64,000 nucleotides of DNA from Xenorhabdus ishibashii (lineage in GTDB: Bacteria > Pseudomonadota > Gammaproteobacteria > Enterobacterales > Enterobacteriaceae), in contig NZ_NJAK01000001.1 in assembly GCF_002632755.1 (NCBI RefSeq), positions 1,426,001-1,490,000 of the forward strand, given 5' to 3'. Position numbers and translations under genes: made by a program. Below are positions 51,644 through 61,618 of this stretch, in pieces. Within the stretch, counting starts at the first letter, position 1. Every line of letters starts with the position of its first letter. A model generated the notes under the pieces. That model saw only the letters and a list, made by a program, of their open reading frames with translations. It made no database searches and was not told the origin of the DNA.

Positions 51644-52831
51644 ATGACGGAACAAAAACAATCTACCGATACGGTTGAGACAAAACGCCCTCAGCAACCT
51701 GCAACGGCTCCCCGCAAATCTAAGAGTTATGGATGGGTGGGTAATACGCTCTCAATTGCCATTTCTTTGGCAATAGGTGTTGGTGGTCTTTATATTTATT
51801 ATCATAATCAACAGCAGAATGCGGCATTAAAAGCCGAAAATCTCACTCTTCAACAAGAGGTTGCCTCTCTGACACAGCAGCAGTCTGCCGATAAGCAAAA
51901 CTTTGGCGCCAAACTCCAAGAATTGGAAGATTCCTTACAACAAGCCAACTCACAAAAACAGCGGCTGGATGGTAGCATTGCTGAGCTTCAAGACCGTGTT
52001 TCGGCACTTTCAAATACTGATATTGAAAACTGGCGACTGGCGCAGGCAAGCTCCCTCGTTAAGATGGCTGGTCGAAAAGTATGGAGCGAACAGGATATCA
52101 CCACCGCCATCGCCTTGCTGAAAGATGCTGACCAGAACCTTGCTGAAATGAATGATCCCAGCCTGCTTTATGCCCGTAAAGCTATCATGGCAGATATCGA
52201 TTCCCTGACCAAAATCAAACAGATTGATTTAGATGGTATTATCCTGATGCTGAATCAGCTATCAAACCAAGTCGATAACTTACATCTTGCCAATAAAGTG
52301 GAACAAGCCACATCGGAGAAGGCGAACGATCATGAGATCACGGCCTCCCTCTCTGATTGGCGCCAGAACCTGAGCAATAGCTGGCATAGCTTTATGGATA
52401 ACTTCATTACCATTACCCCACGTGATAACAGCAAAGAACCGCTGTTGGCACCCAACCTAGGTGTTTACCTGCGCGAGAATATTCGCTCCAAGTTGCTGAT
52501 CGCTGTGCAGGCGGTTCCTCGCCACCAAGTTAAAATTTATCAAGACGCATTGGGAGATGTTCAATCTTGGGTGAAATCCTATTTTGATACCTCTTACCCA
52601 GAGGCAGAAAACTTTTTAAAAAATGTTGTTTCACTACAAAAGAGACCGTTATCCATTGATGTTCCTGAACAACTAAGCAGCCAGCCAATATTGGCAGAGC
52701 TGGTTCGTAAACGTATCTATAACTTACCGAATGCTAACCAATCCCAAACGAGCCCCCAGCCTGAGACACAATCAAGCTCGACGACAAAAGAAACCACCGA
52801 TCAGGCAAAAACGCTCGTTGAGGAGAACTGA
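51644..52831 (+). CDS. hemX: HemX membrane protein
   Basis: 395 residues from ATG at 51644 (GGGA eight nt upstream); a start at 51635 is possible. One N-terminal transmembrane helix (about 35-52) after a basic cytoplasmic segment, then a coiled coil rich in Gln (about 55-125), then a periplasmic domain with VKMAGRKVWSEQDITTAIALL. Some databases call HemX a uroporphyrinogen methyltransferase, but no methyltransferase motif is visible. Function remains unclear. 20 nt after hemD. Confidence 0.9.
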   Translation: MTEQKQSTDTVETKRPQQPATAPRKSKSYGWVGNTLSIAISLAIGVGGLYIYYHNQQQNAALKAENLTLQQEVASLTQQQSADKQNFGAKLQELEDSLQQANSQKQRLDGSIAELQDRVSALSNTDIENWRLAQASSLVKMAGRKVWSEQDITTAIALLKDADQNLAEMNDPSLLYARKAIMADIDSLTKIKQIDLDGIILMLNQLSNQVDNLHLANKVEQATSEKANDHEITASLSDWRQNLSNSWHSFMDNFITITPRDNSKEPLLAPNLGVYLRENIRSKLLIAVQAVPRHQVKIYQDALGDVQSWVKSYFDTSYPEAENFLKNVVSLQKRPLSIDVPEQLSSQPILAELVRKRIYNLPNANQSQTSPQPETQSSSTTKETTDQAKTLVEEN

Positions 52832-52833
52832 AC

Positions 52834-54039
52834 ATGCTAAAAATATTCTCACTGTTCATTATCCTTATTGTGGGGATCGTAGTTGGCCCCTTGATGTCAG
52901 GTCATCAAGGATATGTTTTGATCCAAACGGACAAGTCCAATATCACCACCAGTATCACCGGTCTGGTGATTATTTTCCTTCTGCTGCAATTCCTGCTGAT
53001 TTTCATTGGTTGGTGTTATCGTCGCTTAAAACGTACCAGTACGTCCACCCATAGCTGGCTCTTTGGTGGATATAAACGTAATCGTGCTCGTTCACAAACC
53101 AAACAGGCACTGCTGAAATTCGCCGAAGGAGACTTCAGGCAAGTTGAGCGACTGATGGCGCGCAATGCTGACCATGCAGAACTTCCTGTCGTGAATTATC
53201 TGCTGGCTGCAGAGGCAGCCCAGCGACGCGGTGATTATTTCCGCACTAACCAATATATTGAACAAGCGGCAGAGGTTGCTGATAAAGACCAACTCCCCGT
53301 CGATATTACCCGTGCCCGTGTCCAATTGGCACAAGGTGAAATTCATGCCGCACGCGTTGGAGTAGACAAACTGTTGGAGCATGCCCCCCGCCACCCCGAA
53401 GTATTGCGGTTGGCGGAACAGGCTTACTCTCTTTCAGGTGCTTATCAATCCCTGATTGATATTTTGCCTTCCATGCTGAAAGCTAATCTACACAGTGAAG
53501 AAGAGATCCTTAAATTGCGTCAACAAGCCTATATCGGATTAATGAATCAGGTTATGGCAGAGAAGGGCTGTACGGGGCTGAAAATATGGTGGAAAGATCA
53601 AAGCCGCAAAATTCGCAATGACATTGTGCTGCAAGTCGCTATGGCTGAGCATTTGCTTGAATGCAATGATCACGAGACTGCCCAGCAAATCATTTTGGAC
53701 GGATTAAAACAGCAGTACGACGAACGTCTCCTGCTATTAATTCCCCATCTTAAGGCAACTCATTCTGAAACCATACAAAAGATCCTTTCTCACCTGTTAA
53801 AGCAGCATGGTGCAACTCCATTACTCAATAGTACACTGGGACAGGTTGCCTTACGCCAAGGTGAATGGGCGAATGCTGAATCGGCATTTAAAGCTGCGCT
53901 TGCACAGCGGCCAGATGCCCATGATTACGCATGGCTTGCCGATGCGCTGGACAGATTACAAAAGCGTGAAGAAGCTACCCAAACCCGCAATAAAGGCTTT
54001 ATGCTGACCTTGAAACGTGATAGCGATATCGAAGCATAA
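52834..54039 (+). CDS. hemY: HemY tetratricopeptide-repeat membrane protein
   Basis: 401 residues. Two N-terminal transmembrane helices (about 4-20 and 44-64) frame a short loop; the rest is helical TPR-like sequence beginning RNRARSQTKQALLKFAEGDF and including VNYLLAAEAAQRRGD. Despite its name it is not protoporphyrinogen oxidase; it belongs to the HemX/HemY pair of proteobacterial haem operons and its role is uncertain. Two nt separate it from hemX. Confidence 0.92.
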   Translation: MLKIFSLFIILIVGIVVGPLMSGHQGYVLIQTDKSNITTSITGLVIIFLLLQFLLIFIGWCYRRLKRTSTSTHSWLFGGYKRNRARSQTKQALLKFAEGDFRQVERLMARNADHAELPVVNYLLAAEAAQRRGDYFRTNQYIEQAAEVADKDQLPVDITRARVQLAQGEIHAARVGVDKLLEHAPRHPEVLRLAEQAYSLSGAYQSLIDILPSMLKANLHSEEEILKLRQQAYIGLMNQVMAEKGCTGLKIWWKDQSRKIRNDIVLQVAMAEHLLECNDHETAQQIILDGLKQQYDERLLLLIPHLKATHSETIQKILSHLLKQHGATPLLNSTLGQVALRQGEWANAESAFKAALAQRPDAHDYAWLADALDRLQKREEATQTRNKGFMLTLKRDSDIEA

Positions 54040-54054
54040 AAGCGCGTGACAACA

Positions 54055-54113
54055 CCTCAGTTAACGACGAATGTTGTATGTGAATATAAATGCGATTGAG
54101 TCGTTAACCGAGG
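54055..54113. repeat. Long inverted repeat after hemY
   Basis: Arms CCTCAGTTAACGAC and GTCGTTAACCGAGG (14 bp, one mismatch) enclose a 31-nt spacer. No U-run follows, so it is not a classical terminator, although it may protect the 3' end of the hem transcript. Confidence 0.65.
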
Positions 54114-54173
54114 TCATTCACCACTTGATCTAATGGCAAACTGCCTGAAGCCTACCCTCACCTTTCTACAGAC

Positions 54174-54384
54174 AAAAAAAAACACCTATCAAAAAAGACA
54201 GGTGTATAAATACAATCAGGTCTACAGACGGATAGTGCCTCACTCAACGTTGTGTCCGGTTTGCGATGAAAAGACAAATGCTAACTCATCTATAACGTGG
54301 ACCATAGGCACTGACAATCAGCTCTACATCATCCCGAGATTTATGAAGTCATATGCTGTCATAAGGAGTGGGATGAGCATCTAC
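54174..54384 (-). ncRNA. glmZ: Small RNA GlmZ
   Basis: About 211 nt on the minus strand. The 5' end GTAGATGCTCATCCCACTCC and the internal GGACACAACGTTGAGTGAGG match E. coli GlmZ; the latter is the block that pairs with the glmS leader. TGTAGACCTG follows, and the RNA ends in an ACACCT/AGGTGT hairpin with nine T at 54174-54205. Its place between hemY and the tRNA operon is that of E. coli glmZ. With Hfq it activates glmS translation for glucosamine-6-phosphate supply, and is cleaved by RNase E with RapZ unless GlmY intervenes. No other gene lies in 54040-54790. Confidence 0.92.
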
Positions 54385-54395
54385 GATTTTAATTT

Positions 54396-54411
54396 AGCAT
54401 TTTACGTGCCA
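54396..54411 (-). promoter_or_regulatory. Sigma-54 promoter of glmZ
   Basis: The minus strand reads TGGCACGTAAAATGCT, fitting TGGCACG-N4-TTGCW except one base. GG and GC are 10 nt apart as required, and GC falls within a nucleotide of position -12 relative to the predicted GlmZ 5' end. Confidence 0.8.
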
Positions 54412-54506
54412 ACTTTTTCAATTAGCATGAATTTTCCTTCCCCTAAGGTAAGGACTGGCTTTCCATAATAGATAACCCAATTTTCACCAAATACCGTTAA
54501 AAATAC

Positions 54507-54524
54507 CGTCTCTTATTTGAGACG
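54507..54524. promoter_or_regulatory. Candidate GlrR (QseF) binding site 1
   Basis: CGTC-N10-GACG, close to the TGTC-N10-GACA consensus of the sigma-54 activator GlrR, about 130 bp upstream of glmZ. The inner GTCTC/GAGAC gives a perfect inverted repeat. Confidence 0.6.
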
Positions 54525-54555
54525 CTATTCGAGTGATTTATATATAGTTAATATA

Positions 54556-54568
54556 AATCATATGGTTA
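54556..54568 (+). promoter_or_regulatory. Candidate IHF site upstream of glmZ
   Basis: AATCATATGGTTA matches the IHF consensus at all but one fixed position, inside an AT-rich stretch between the two GlrR-type sites. Confidence 0.4.
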
Positions 54569-54570
54569 AT

Positions 54571-54588
54571 AGTCTCCCATTGGAGACA
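54571..54588. promoter_or_regulatory. Candidate GlrR (QseF) binding site 2
   Basis: AGTC-N10-GACA with inner GTCTC/GAGAC, about 195 bp upstream of glmZ and 64 bp from site 1 (about six helical turns). Confidence 0.6.
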
Positions 54589-54789
54589 CTAAGTGATACG
54601 GTTTGTCGTTAAAATACAACACCAATACAAAAATAGCTTTTAAAGCATGATGTTAACGCATTAATAAAAACTATAACGTTCAATTTATTGAACAAATATC
54701 AAACAAAAATTAAGGGGAAATAAAAAGGGGAAATTTTTTATCAGTAGGAAAAATAGGAAAAAAGAAAGTAACCAAGAAGTCGTCAGAAA

Positions 54790-54815
54790 GAAAAAACCCC
54801 GCTATTGCGGGGTTC
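54790..54815 (-). terminator. Terminator of the Arg-His-Leu-Pro tRNA operon
   Basis: On the minus strand AACCCCGC-AATA-GCGGGGTT is followed by TTTTC, 11 nt after the tRNA-Pro CCA end. Confidence 0.92.
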
Positions 54816-54825
54816 TCTCAGAATT

Positions 54826-54902
54826 TGGTCGGCGAGAGAGGATTCGAACCTCCGACCCACTGGTCCCAAACCAGTTGCGCTACCAAGCTGCGCTACTCGC
54901 CG
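54826..54902 (-). tRNA. proM: tRNA-Pro (TGG)
   Basis: 77 nt with encoded CCA. The minus strand begins CGGCGAGTAGCGCAGC, anticodon TGG in the CTGGTTTGGGACCAG arm, T-loop GGTTCGAATCC. Last tRNA of the operon, in the place of E. coli proM. Confidence 0.98.
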
Positions 54903-54925
54903 AAATCTATTTTTTATCTTTCTTA

Positions 54926-55012
54926 TGGTGCGAAGGGGGGGACTTGAACCCCCACGTCCGTAAGGACACTAACACCTGAAGCTAGCGCGTCTACCAATTC
55001 CGCCACCCTCGC
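54926..55012 (-). tRNA. leuT: tRNA-Leu (CAG)
   Basis: 87 nt with encoded CCA and the long variable arm of class II tRNAs (TGTCCTTACGGACG). Minus strand begins GCGAGGGTGGCGGAATTGG; anticodon CAG in CTAGCTTCAGGTGTTAG. Position of E. coli leuT. Confidence 0.98.
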
Positions 55013-55027
55013 GTTTCATAAAAAAGA

Positions 55028-55103
55028 TGGGGTGGCTAACGAGACTCGAACTCGCGACAACTGGAATCACAATCCAGGGCTCTACCAACTGAGCTATAGC
55101 CAC
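55028..55103 (-). tRNA. hisR: tRNA-His (GTG)
   Basis: 76 nt with encoded CCA. Minus strand begins GTGGCTATAGCTCAGTTGG; the leading G is the extra -1 base of tRNA-His. Anticodon GTG in CTGGATTGTGATTCCAG. Position of E. coli hisR. Confidence 0.98.
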
Positions 55104-55211
55104 CATAACTGCTATCTTTTTATACTGTTTATAGCACTAATTTACATAGTGCTACATTACAACAACGTCCAACCACGATAACCCATTACCACTGCTCTTG
55201 CACGCTTTAAG

Positions 55212-55288
<77 letters not shown>

Positions 55289-55309
55289 TTAACGCCGTTG
55301 CGGTGGAGG

Positions 55310-55338
55310 ATAGTACGGATTTAATGTCGTACTGTCCA
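55310..55338 (-). promoter_or_regulatory. Promoter of the Arg-His-Leu-Pro tRNA operon
   Basis: On the minus strand TGGACA and TACTAT are separated by exactly 17 nt, with a C/G-rich discriminator CCTCCACCG after the -10 box, about 21 nt before tRNA-Arg. The GC-rich discriminator suggests stringent control. Confidence 0.8.
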
Positions 55339-55460
55339 GTGCTTTTTTAAAAGAAATGATGCGTTTGATTATGCTTTGCCCATTTAGCTGATAAAGACAG
55401 CACTTTTCCACCGCGCTATTACCATAAATCGTTTTTTAAATTAAAAACCAATCGATAAAA

Positions 55461-56834
55461 TCATATCGATTTTTTAGATGAATAAAATTTTATCAACCAA
55501 TAAATTAATGACACTACCGACAAAAATACTCCCCCTACTATCAGTGAGAAACGTGTATCCGTGTTAATTGCCATCCCCACTAATACACAGCACAGGAAAA
55601 TCAGTGTCAGATAATTGACATAAGGGAACAGGATCGATTTAAACCGGTGGTGTTTTATGGCTTCCTCATGATGCTGACGGAAACGCAATTGGCTGACCAG
55701 AATCACAAACCATGGAACCATACCAGGCAATACACTGGCACTATAAACGTAAACAAATACTGATTGTGGATTTGGTATCAGATAATTCAGGCTGGAACCT
55801 GCAATCAAGCAACCAATGGTAATTGCAATACATTTTACTGGTACACCATTTTTCGACAGCTTCAGCAATGATGCAGGCAATTGACGGTTCTGCGCCAAGG
55901 CATACAGCATTCTGCCACCACTGTACATTCCGCTGTTACAGCCTGACAACGCAGCAGTTAGCACAACGAAGTTAATCACCGCAGCCGCAGAAGCAATACC
56001 AACTTTAGAAAAAGTCATCACAAACGGGCTACTATGTGCACCAACCTCTGTCCACGGGAACAACGTCACAACAATAAAAATGGCACCAACATAAAAAATC
56101 AGGATACGCCACAAGATATTGTTGATCGCTTTTTTAAGGGTAACTTGTGGTTTTTTTGCTTCACCGGCAGTAATACCAACCAACTCTACTCCCTGATAGG
56201 AAGCAACCACAATACAAAGAGCAAACAAAAAGCCTTTCCAGCCACCGGAGAAGAAACCACCATGTGAGGTCAGGTTATCCAAACCAATTGGTTGCCAGTC
56301 ATTGCCTAAACCAAAGAAAATCAAACCAATGCCAATCAGGATCATCACAATAATCGTTGTGACTTTGATCATGGCAAACCAAAATTCCAACTCGCCATAC
56401 AGCCTTACCGCAGCCAAGTTTGCCAAGGCAACCAATCCAACCGCTACCAGTGCCGAAACCCATTGGGGCAGTTCTGGAAACCAGAATTCAGCATAGACGC
56501 CAACGGCAGTAATCTCTGAAATCCCGACAGAAACCCACATGAACCAATAACCCCATGCGGTCAGGCACCCCCAGTAAGGGCTTAGGTATTTATACCCAAA
56601 AGCAGCAAATGAACCCGTGACAGGTTCAAGGAACAACATTTCTCCCATGGAACGCATAATGAAAAAGACAAACAGCCCAGCAATAATGTAAGCCAGCAAC
56701 ACAGAAGGACCGGCCCATTTCAAGGTACTGGCTGATCCCATGAACAGCCCTACTCCGATTGTGCCACCCAGCGCAATCAGCTCAATATGACGTGCCTCAA
56801 GTCCCCTTTGCAGGCTCTGTTTTGAATCACTCAT
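55461..56834 (-). CDS. thrP: Amino acid permease, ThrP (YifK) type
   Basis: 457 residues with about twelve transmembrane helices, a member of the amino acid-polyamine-organocation superfamily. [20 protein letters not shown] and [20 protein letters not shown] at the start, then [15 protein letters not shown], are nearly identical to E. coli YifK/ThrP, a threonine/serine:H+ symporter; substrate is inferred. It lies between the tRNA operon and the ECA cluster, as in E. coli, and is transcribed alone. Confidence 0.92.
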   Translation of the reverse strand: MSDSKQSLQRGLEARHIELIALGGTIGVGLFMGSASTLKWAGPSVLLAYIIAGLFVFFIMRSMGEMLFLEPVTGSFAAFGYKYLSPYWGCLTAWGYWFMWVSVGISEITAVGVYAEFWFPELPQWVSALVAVGLVALANLAAVRLYGELEFWFAMIKVTTIIVMILIGIGLIFFGLGNDWQPIGLDNLTSHGGFFSGGWKGFLFALCIVVASYQGVELVGITAGEAKKPQVTLKKAINNILWRILIFYVGAIFIVVTLFPWTEVGAHSSPFVMTFSKVGIASAAAVINFVVLTAALSGCNSGMYSGGRMLYALAQNRQLPASLLKLSKNGVPVKCIAITIGCLIAGSSLNYLIPNPQSVFVYVYSASVLPGMVPWFVILVSQLRFRQHHEEAIKHHRFKSILFPYVNYLTLIFLCCVLVGMAINTDTRFSLIVGGVFLSVVSLIYWLIKFYSSKKSI

Positions 56835-57048
56835 AAAACTCCCTATCCACTTTTATGATGTCTATACTTGCAAACAGAAAAATACAGGAATTGATAATCA
56901 ATCGTTGTAAAAAAGGCTGGGATCAAAACACGTTTTGCCGATCAGTGAAATAAAAAAATGATAAAAATAAGGCTTGCAAGAGTGGGAGTTGGAAATCGAC
57001 AGGCAAATAACAAGCTATTGGTGAGCCAAAGACAGCAATAAAATAAAG

Positions 57049-57082
57049 CAAAAACCTGCTGCATATGCTCAATGCAACAGGT
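57049..57082 (-). terminator. Terminator of the ECA operon
   Basis: On the minus strand ACCTGTTGCAT pairs with ATGCAGCAGGT (one G-U pair), followed by TTTTGCTTTATTTT, 22 nt after the wecG stop. Nothing else is seen in the rest of the 56835-57103 gap. Confidence 0.85.
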
Positions 57083-57103
57083 AGAAACAGAGAAACTTCG
57101 GGA

Positions 57104-57841
57104 CTAGAGCTTGCCACCGTAATAATAGCCAAGGAATCTCAATAACTTTATCTGCCTACGGATACGGCTTGGCTGAGAGAGCAAGCGATACAACCACTCC
57201 AAGCCTAGATTCTGCCAAACTTTCGGTGCACGTTTAACGTGACCAGTGAAGGCATCATAGGTTCCTCCAACGCCCATATACAATGCATCTGGGTGTACCT
57301 TGCGGCAGTCACGCATAAAGATCTCCTGTTTGGGTGATCCCATTGCTACGGTAATAATCACAGCGCCACTGGTATGAATCCGCTCGAATACATCATCCCG
57401 TGTTTCTGGTGTAAAATACCCATCCTGGCTACCCACGATATTGACATTCCACTGGGTACGCAGTTTGTTCTCAGTCTGTGCCAAAATATCGGGTTTTCCT
57501 CCGATTAGAAAGACCGGTGTACCTTCACGTCCAGCCCGCTCCATCAAAGCTTCCCACAAATCAGCGCCCGCAATACGCGATACATCCGCATCGGAGTATT
57601 TACGGCGAATGGCACGTACGATACTAATACCATCTGCGTATAGGTATTCTGCCTCATCCAGCAAGGTATTCAGTGCATTGTCTTTCTCTGCCGTGAGTAC
57701 TTTTTCTGCGTTAATCGCAACCAATGTACCTGTCTTTACCTTTCCATCCAGAAAAAGGTGGTCGAGGAAATGCGACATACCGCGAAATCCCCAGATATTA
57801 AGACCACGAATGCGGTATTTAGGAATGTTACTCAACGCCAT
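57104..57841 (-). CDS. wecG: UDP-N-acetyl-D-mannosaminuronic acid transferase WecG
   Basis: 245 residues, WecG/TagA/CpsF glycosyltransferase family. Motifs: [47 protein letters not shown] and [18 protein letters not shown], ending [15 protein letters not shown]. It adds ManNAcA to undecaprenyl-PP-GlcNAc (lipid I to lipid II) in enterobacterial common antigen synthesis. It overlaps wzyE by 14 nt and has GTAAGGA as binding site. Last gene of the operon. Confidence 0.97.
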   Translation of the reverse strand: MALSNIPKYRIRGLNIWGFRGMSHFLDHLFLDGKVKTGTLVAINAEKVLTAEKDNALNTLLDEAEYLYADGISIVRAIRRKYSDADVSRIAGADLWEALMERAGREGTPVFLIGGKPDILAQTENKLRTQWNVNIVGSQDGYFTPETRDDVFERIHTSGAVIITVAMGSPKQEIFMRDCRKVHPDALYMGVGGTYDAFTGHVKRAPKVWQNLGLEWLYRLLSQPSRIRRQIKLLRFLGYYYGGKL

Positions 57842-59255
57842 TTTTTTTCCTTACATCCAAAATAACAGATGTTTTTCGCGAAATAGTCAGATTACTGACC
57901 ACAAGCTTTCGAATCAGTCCGGCACTTTCAAACAGCCAATACAGCAATTTCGCCGCAACCAGACATAGGCCAAAGACAATACAAAAGAACACTACTCTGG
58001 AAACAAAAGAATCTACACCTTCACGGGCAAGCACAATTATGTTAAAGATGGCGCCAAAGCAGAAAGCTTGCAAAATTGCTGCCTTATAGCGATTGCTTTC
58101 CTGTTTTCCTGCTTCATAAATCCAGTCAAACCATTTAATAATAAAACCAACTGCAATCGCTCCCAGAGGGATAAAGAATACCCCCCCCATCACCACAAGA
58201 GAGCCAATCAGTGTTGGGGAAATCGCAAGGCCGGAGCGGTTATTCAATACATCCCAGGTGAAATAGTTAGCTGTATTCCAGACCAGGTTGGGTCTGTCCG
58301 GCCATACCCAACTGGGAATAAAAACATAAAAATCACGGATAATCGGTGCCAGCCCCTGAAAATCTATTTTGCTGTAATTATCCAGCAACAGTGCCAGATT
58401 TTCCCACGGCGAGAAAGTATCCCGCGTGAGATACAGGAAAGTATAAAATGCCTCTGCCCCGCTTACGTCCAGGCTATAGCGTTTCAACGCTAGCCAGAAC
58501 ATACCGACAATTCCCATTGCGCCCGCAGTAAACAGCATCCATAACGTGATCCAGCCACGGACAATCCCGATAAACAGGAACAATGCAAATGCGATAATGA
58601 TATTAGCTCGCGTCCCCCCAACGATCATATACGTCAGGATGCCAAATCCTACCGTTCCGACCAAGAAGCACAACCATCGTACTTTGGTTGGTTTTAGGAA
58701 AAAAACAACCAGCATGGCAGGAATGAAGAAATAGAAAAATCGCTTGAGCGCCACACCGGACACCTGGCTGGAAAATATCTGGCTATAGGACTGTAACTTA
58801 AACAGCAAAAATCCGTTTTGCATAAAGAACGAACCTACCGTAACGATAGCAATACCGGCAAGCAGTAACCACGTCAGATTAGTTTCCACTCGATTCATCG
58901 TAAATAAGGGTTTACGCGGCGTAGTCACCGTTAAGTTTTCAGGTTTTATATTATCGTTGAACCGTATTTGGTAAGTGAGCCGTGTTTTATAAGCCACATA
59001 GTAAATGGCATAAAAACAGCCAGACGCCAACATTGCATGTAGTAATGAATCGACCGGCACCACTACCACATCAAACTGAAAGACCAACAAGCTGGTCAAT
59101 GGAAAACCAAAATAAAATGTCAGCAGGTACAACAATGAGAAGAAAACATTAAAGTTAAAGCGGACACGTCGAAATTCCTGATACGTCAAGGTCAGGATAA
59201 AAGTCACCGAAATCACGTAAACAACAAAAAGCCCACCGAATTGTGTCAAGGTCAT
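57828..59255 (-). CDS. wzyE: ECA polysaccharide polymerase WzyE
   Basis: 475 residues from ATG at 59255, which overlaps the wecF stop (ATGA) and gives [15 protein letters not shown]. Many hydrophobic helices (about ten or more). [20 protein letters not shown] and [20 protein letters not shown] are highly conserved. It polymerises ECA repeat units on the periplasmic side. It is about 25 residues longer than E. coli WzyE, mainly in a loop near residue 105 and at the C-terminus. Confidence 0.95.
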   Translation of the reverse strand: MTLTQFGGLFVVYVISVTFILTLTYQEFRRVRFNFNVFFSLLYLLTFYFGFPLTSLLVFQFDVVVVPVDSLLHAMLASGCFYAIYYVAYKTRLTYQIRFNDNIKPENLTVTTPRKPLFTMNRVETNLTWLLLAGIAIVTVGSFFMQNGFLLFKLQSYSQIFSSQVSGVALKRFFYFFIPAMLVVFFLKPTKVRWLCFLVGTVGFGILTYMIVGGTRANIIIAFALFLFIGIVRGWITLWMLFTAGAMGIVGMFWLALKRYSLDVSGAEAFYTFLYLTRDTFSPWENLALLLDNYSKIDFQGLAPIIRDFYVFIPSWVWPDRPNLVWNTANYFTWDVLNNRSGLAISPTLIGSLVVMGGVFFIPLGAIAVGFIIKWFDWIYEAGKQESNRYKAAILQAFCFGAIFNIIVLAREGVDSFVSRVVFFCIVFGLCLVAAKLLYWLFESAGLIRKLVVSNLTISRKTSVILDVRKKNGVE

Positions 59256-60370
59256 TGCGACTCTCCAGATGCATCCAACAGGGCGGTTTTCCACCCCTCC
59301 ATGAAATTGGGATCAAAAAAAGCAATTGCCTTTTTATCGAGGGACAGCATCTGGCGCTGTGCTTCCTGCACCCAGTGTTTATTAAGCTCATCACCGTCAA
59401 ACAGAACAGGGATTTGCTGTTCCGTTAAATCATACCAGAATGGATTTTGCCGGCTCAGAACAAACGGAATACCAAGTTGAATCAGCAGACAGAATGTTCC
59501 AATACCCTGCTGACGATTGAAAATGAAATAACCCAAATCGCATTGGCGCAACAACGACAAATATTCATCAAAGGCTATTTGATCTTTTAAGATACGAACA
59601 TTTTGCACCGGAAATAATGACCATGCTGTGTGCTCCACGCTCTGGATATAAGCTTGGTTATTATCAGGATAGCCCATTGGAATTAACACCCTGGCCTCAT
59701 CGCCAAACTGGCGGTGGATCTTCTGCAAGGCTTCAATATGACGGTTGGATTGATCCCCCGAATTTCCCAGTAAGATGGTAATTCCTTCCGATGAGAATGT
59801 TTTCTCCGTCACCGTCAACGCCGACTCCATCCGAGTAGGGAAATAGAGCAATGATGATGGCACATCAGGTTTGGCCGGATTTGAACACAGGGCACCATAT
59901 TGGGAACCTTTCTGGAAAAAGTACCGGAGATCACCACGCGTGGCAAAAATATGCCCTACCCGCTTCTGAGCCAAACGACGAATCAAATAGAACAAACGGA
60001 ATTTCAGTTGGCGGGATTCTTCATAGAGATCGGCTCCCCAAACATGCCAGAAGAATTGGTGCCGCTTAATTTTGCCCATTAATAAAGCCAGCCATAAAGC
60101 AGCATTAAACTGCCCGTGGAAAAAGAAGCGGACTGTTCTGTTTGCCTTCGCTTTCTCTATTACTGCCCGCGACAAGGCAGATTTGCTGTTATAAAGAGAA
60201 ATAATCAAGTTAGGATAATTTGATAGCCATGTGTGGTCTTTAGACACCACCATAAAACACGGTTTGGCGGAAAAATGGATTTCCTTTGCCAAGACGTCAT
60301 TAAAAAAACGCAGTAACGTTTTATTGTGATGTGGGATATCCGATCCCAAAACGTGGATTAGGGTTGTCAT
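59252..60370 (-). CDS. wecF: TDP-N-acetylfucosamine:lipid II transferase WecF
   Basis: 372 residues, slightly longer than E. coli WecF (359). [20 protein letters not shown] and [40 protein letters not shown] and the [14 protein letters not shown] donor-site region fit the family (GT56). It adds Fuc4NAc to form lipid III. It overlaps both wzxE (4 nt) and wzyE (4 nt). Confidence 0.96.
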   Translation of the reverse strand: MTTLIHVLGSDIPHHNKTLLRFFNDVLAKEIHFSAKPCFMVVSKDHTWLSNYPNLIISLYNSKSALSRAVIEKAKANRTVRFFFHGQFNAALWLALLMGKIKRHQFFWHVWGADLYEESRQLKFRLFYLIRRLAQKRVGHIFATRGDLRYFFQKGSQYGALCSNPAKPDVPSSLLYFPTRMESALTVTEKTFSSEGITILLGNSGDQSNRHIEALQKIHRQFGDEARVLIPMGYPDNNQAYIQSVEHTAWSLFPVQNVRILKDQIAFDEYLSLLRQCDLGYFIFNRQQGIGTFCLLIQLGIPFVLSRQNPFWYDLTEQQIPVLFDGDELNKHWVQEAQRQMLSLDKKAIAFFDPNFMEGWKTALLDASGESQ

Positions 60371-61617
60371 GCTCGCCTGCGGTAAATAATAAATACGCTA
60401 CAACAAAGAATGAAATAAACAATATAAGTTACCATATATGACTGTGCAGCGCCCAATGCACCATTGACGGGTATCAGCCAATGGGAAAACCCCGTCAGTA
60501 AAAGGAACTGACTCACTTCAGTCAATATATAAAAACGCAGTGCAGCTTTCGCTATCACCAGATAACCAAAGACATAAGCGCCAACTTTCAACACGTCGCC
60601 CACTAACTGCCACGCAAACAGCTCCCGCATGGCAATGAATTTGTCTGAAAACAACAGCCAAATCACGAAATCACGCAACAACCAGACAGAGAAACTAGCG
60701 ACAGCTACAGCAGGCAAAACGAATTTCAGCGCTTTAACAATTTCTCTGGTAACTTCTTGCTTACTCTCCAGACGAGAAAGGGTTGGCAATAGATAGACAG
60801 TGAAAGAGGCGGTGATAAATTGTAAATAAGCATCCGAAATACTGCTGACTCCCTGCCAAATCCCTACTTCTTCCCAACCATAACGCGCTGCCAGCAAATT
60901 TCGCATCATGACATAAGCAACGGGCAATGTAATGGAAGTCAGCAACGCCATAAGGGTAAATTTACCCAGATGGCTGGCACTCGCACGATCCCACATAGGT
61001 TTCAAGGCAGAAAAGGGAATAATTTTGCGATGCAGTATCAGCAGGCCAGCAGGTAAAACCACCAATGCCGGTACTAATGCCAAGCCTGCCAATGCCCCCT
61101 CATAGCTTCCCAGCCAATAGCAGAGACCATAAGCCAACATGCCTGTCAGGCTACCCAAAATAATGGCTAATGCGTTTCCCTTAGCATCCCTGAACCCTTT
61201 CAAGATTGCCAGAAAATAGTTGGCATAAGCGATGCCCATTTGAATAAATGCGAGCGCCTGCACAACCGTTTTGTAATGGGTGTGACCAAATAAGCCAATA
61301 CTGATGGCTTCACTGAACAAAAGGAAGATCACTGCCAATAAGGTCGAAAAACCCAGAATTATTAATGACGATGTGCCCAATATCGCCCTAAGTTTTTCCG
61401 GTTGCTGATGATGCTCTGCTACATATTTTGTGACACCATTAAAAATTCCCGCGCCAGAGAGTACTCCCAGTACAGTAATGAGTTGACGGAAATTACCTGC
61501 CTGCCCAACACCTGTTGGACCAAAAGACACCGCCAGAAGTTTAATGACTAGCAGCCCCACACCGATTTTGATCAGTGTAGAGCTTGCTGTCCAAACAGAA
61601 GCTTTAGCAAGTGACAT
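60367..61617 (-). CDS. wzxE: Lipid III flippase WzxE
   Basis: 416 residues from ATG at 61617 ([17 protein letters not shown]), the E. coli length; the frame extends upstream inside wecE. About twelve transmembrane helices of the MOP/Wzx type; [20 protein letters not shown] and [20 protein letters not shown] are conserved. It flips undecaprenyl-PP-trisaccharide across the inner membrane. It begins one nt after the wecE stop (TGATATG). Confidence 0.96.
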   Translation of the reverse strand: MSLAKASVWTASSTLIKIGVGLLVIKLLAVSFGPTGVGQAGNFRQLITVLGVLSGAGIFNGVTKYVAEHHQQPEKLRAILGTSSLIILGFSTLLAVIFLLFSEAISIGLFGHTHYKTVVQALAFIQMGIAYANYFLAILKGFRDAKGNALAIILGSLTGMLAYGLCYWLGSYEGALAGLALVPALVVLPAGLLILHRKIIPFSALKPMWDRASASHLGKFTLMALLTSITLPVAYVMMRNLLAARYGWEEVGIWQGVSSISDAYLQFITASFTVYLLPTLSRLESKQEVTREIVKALKFVLPAVAVASFSVWLLRDFVIWLLFSDKFIAMRELFAWQLVGDVLKVGAYVFGYLVIAKAALRFYILTEVSQFLLLTGFSHWLIPVNGALGAAQSYMVTYIVYFILCCSVFIIYRRRA

Positions 61618-61618
61618 A

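Noticed and set aside
54133-54468. A 111-codon plus-strand ORF across the glmZ region
   Set aside because: It lies antisense to a well-supported sRNA, has no binding site and its composition does not resemble a protein.
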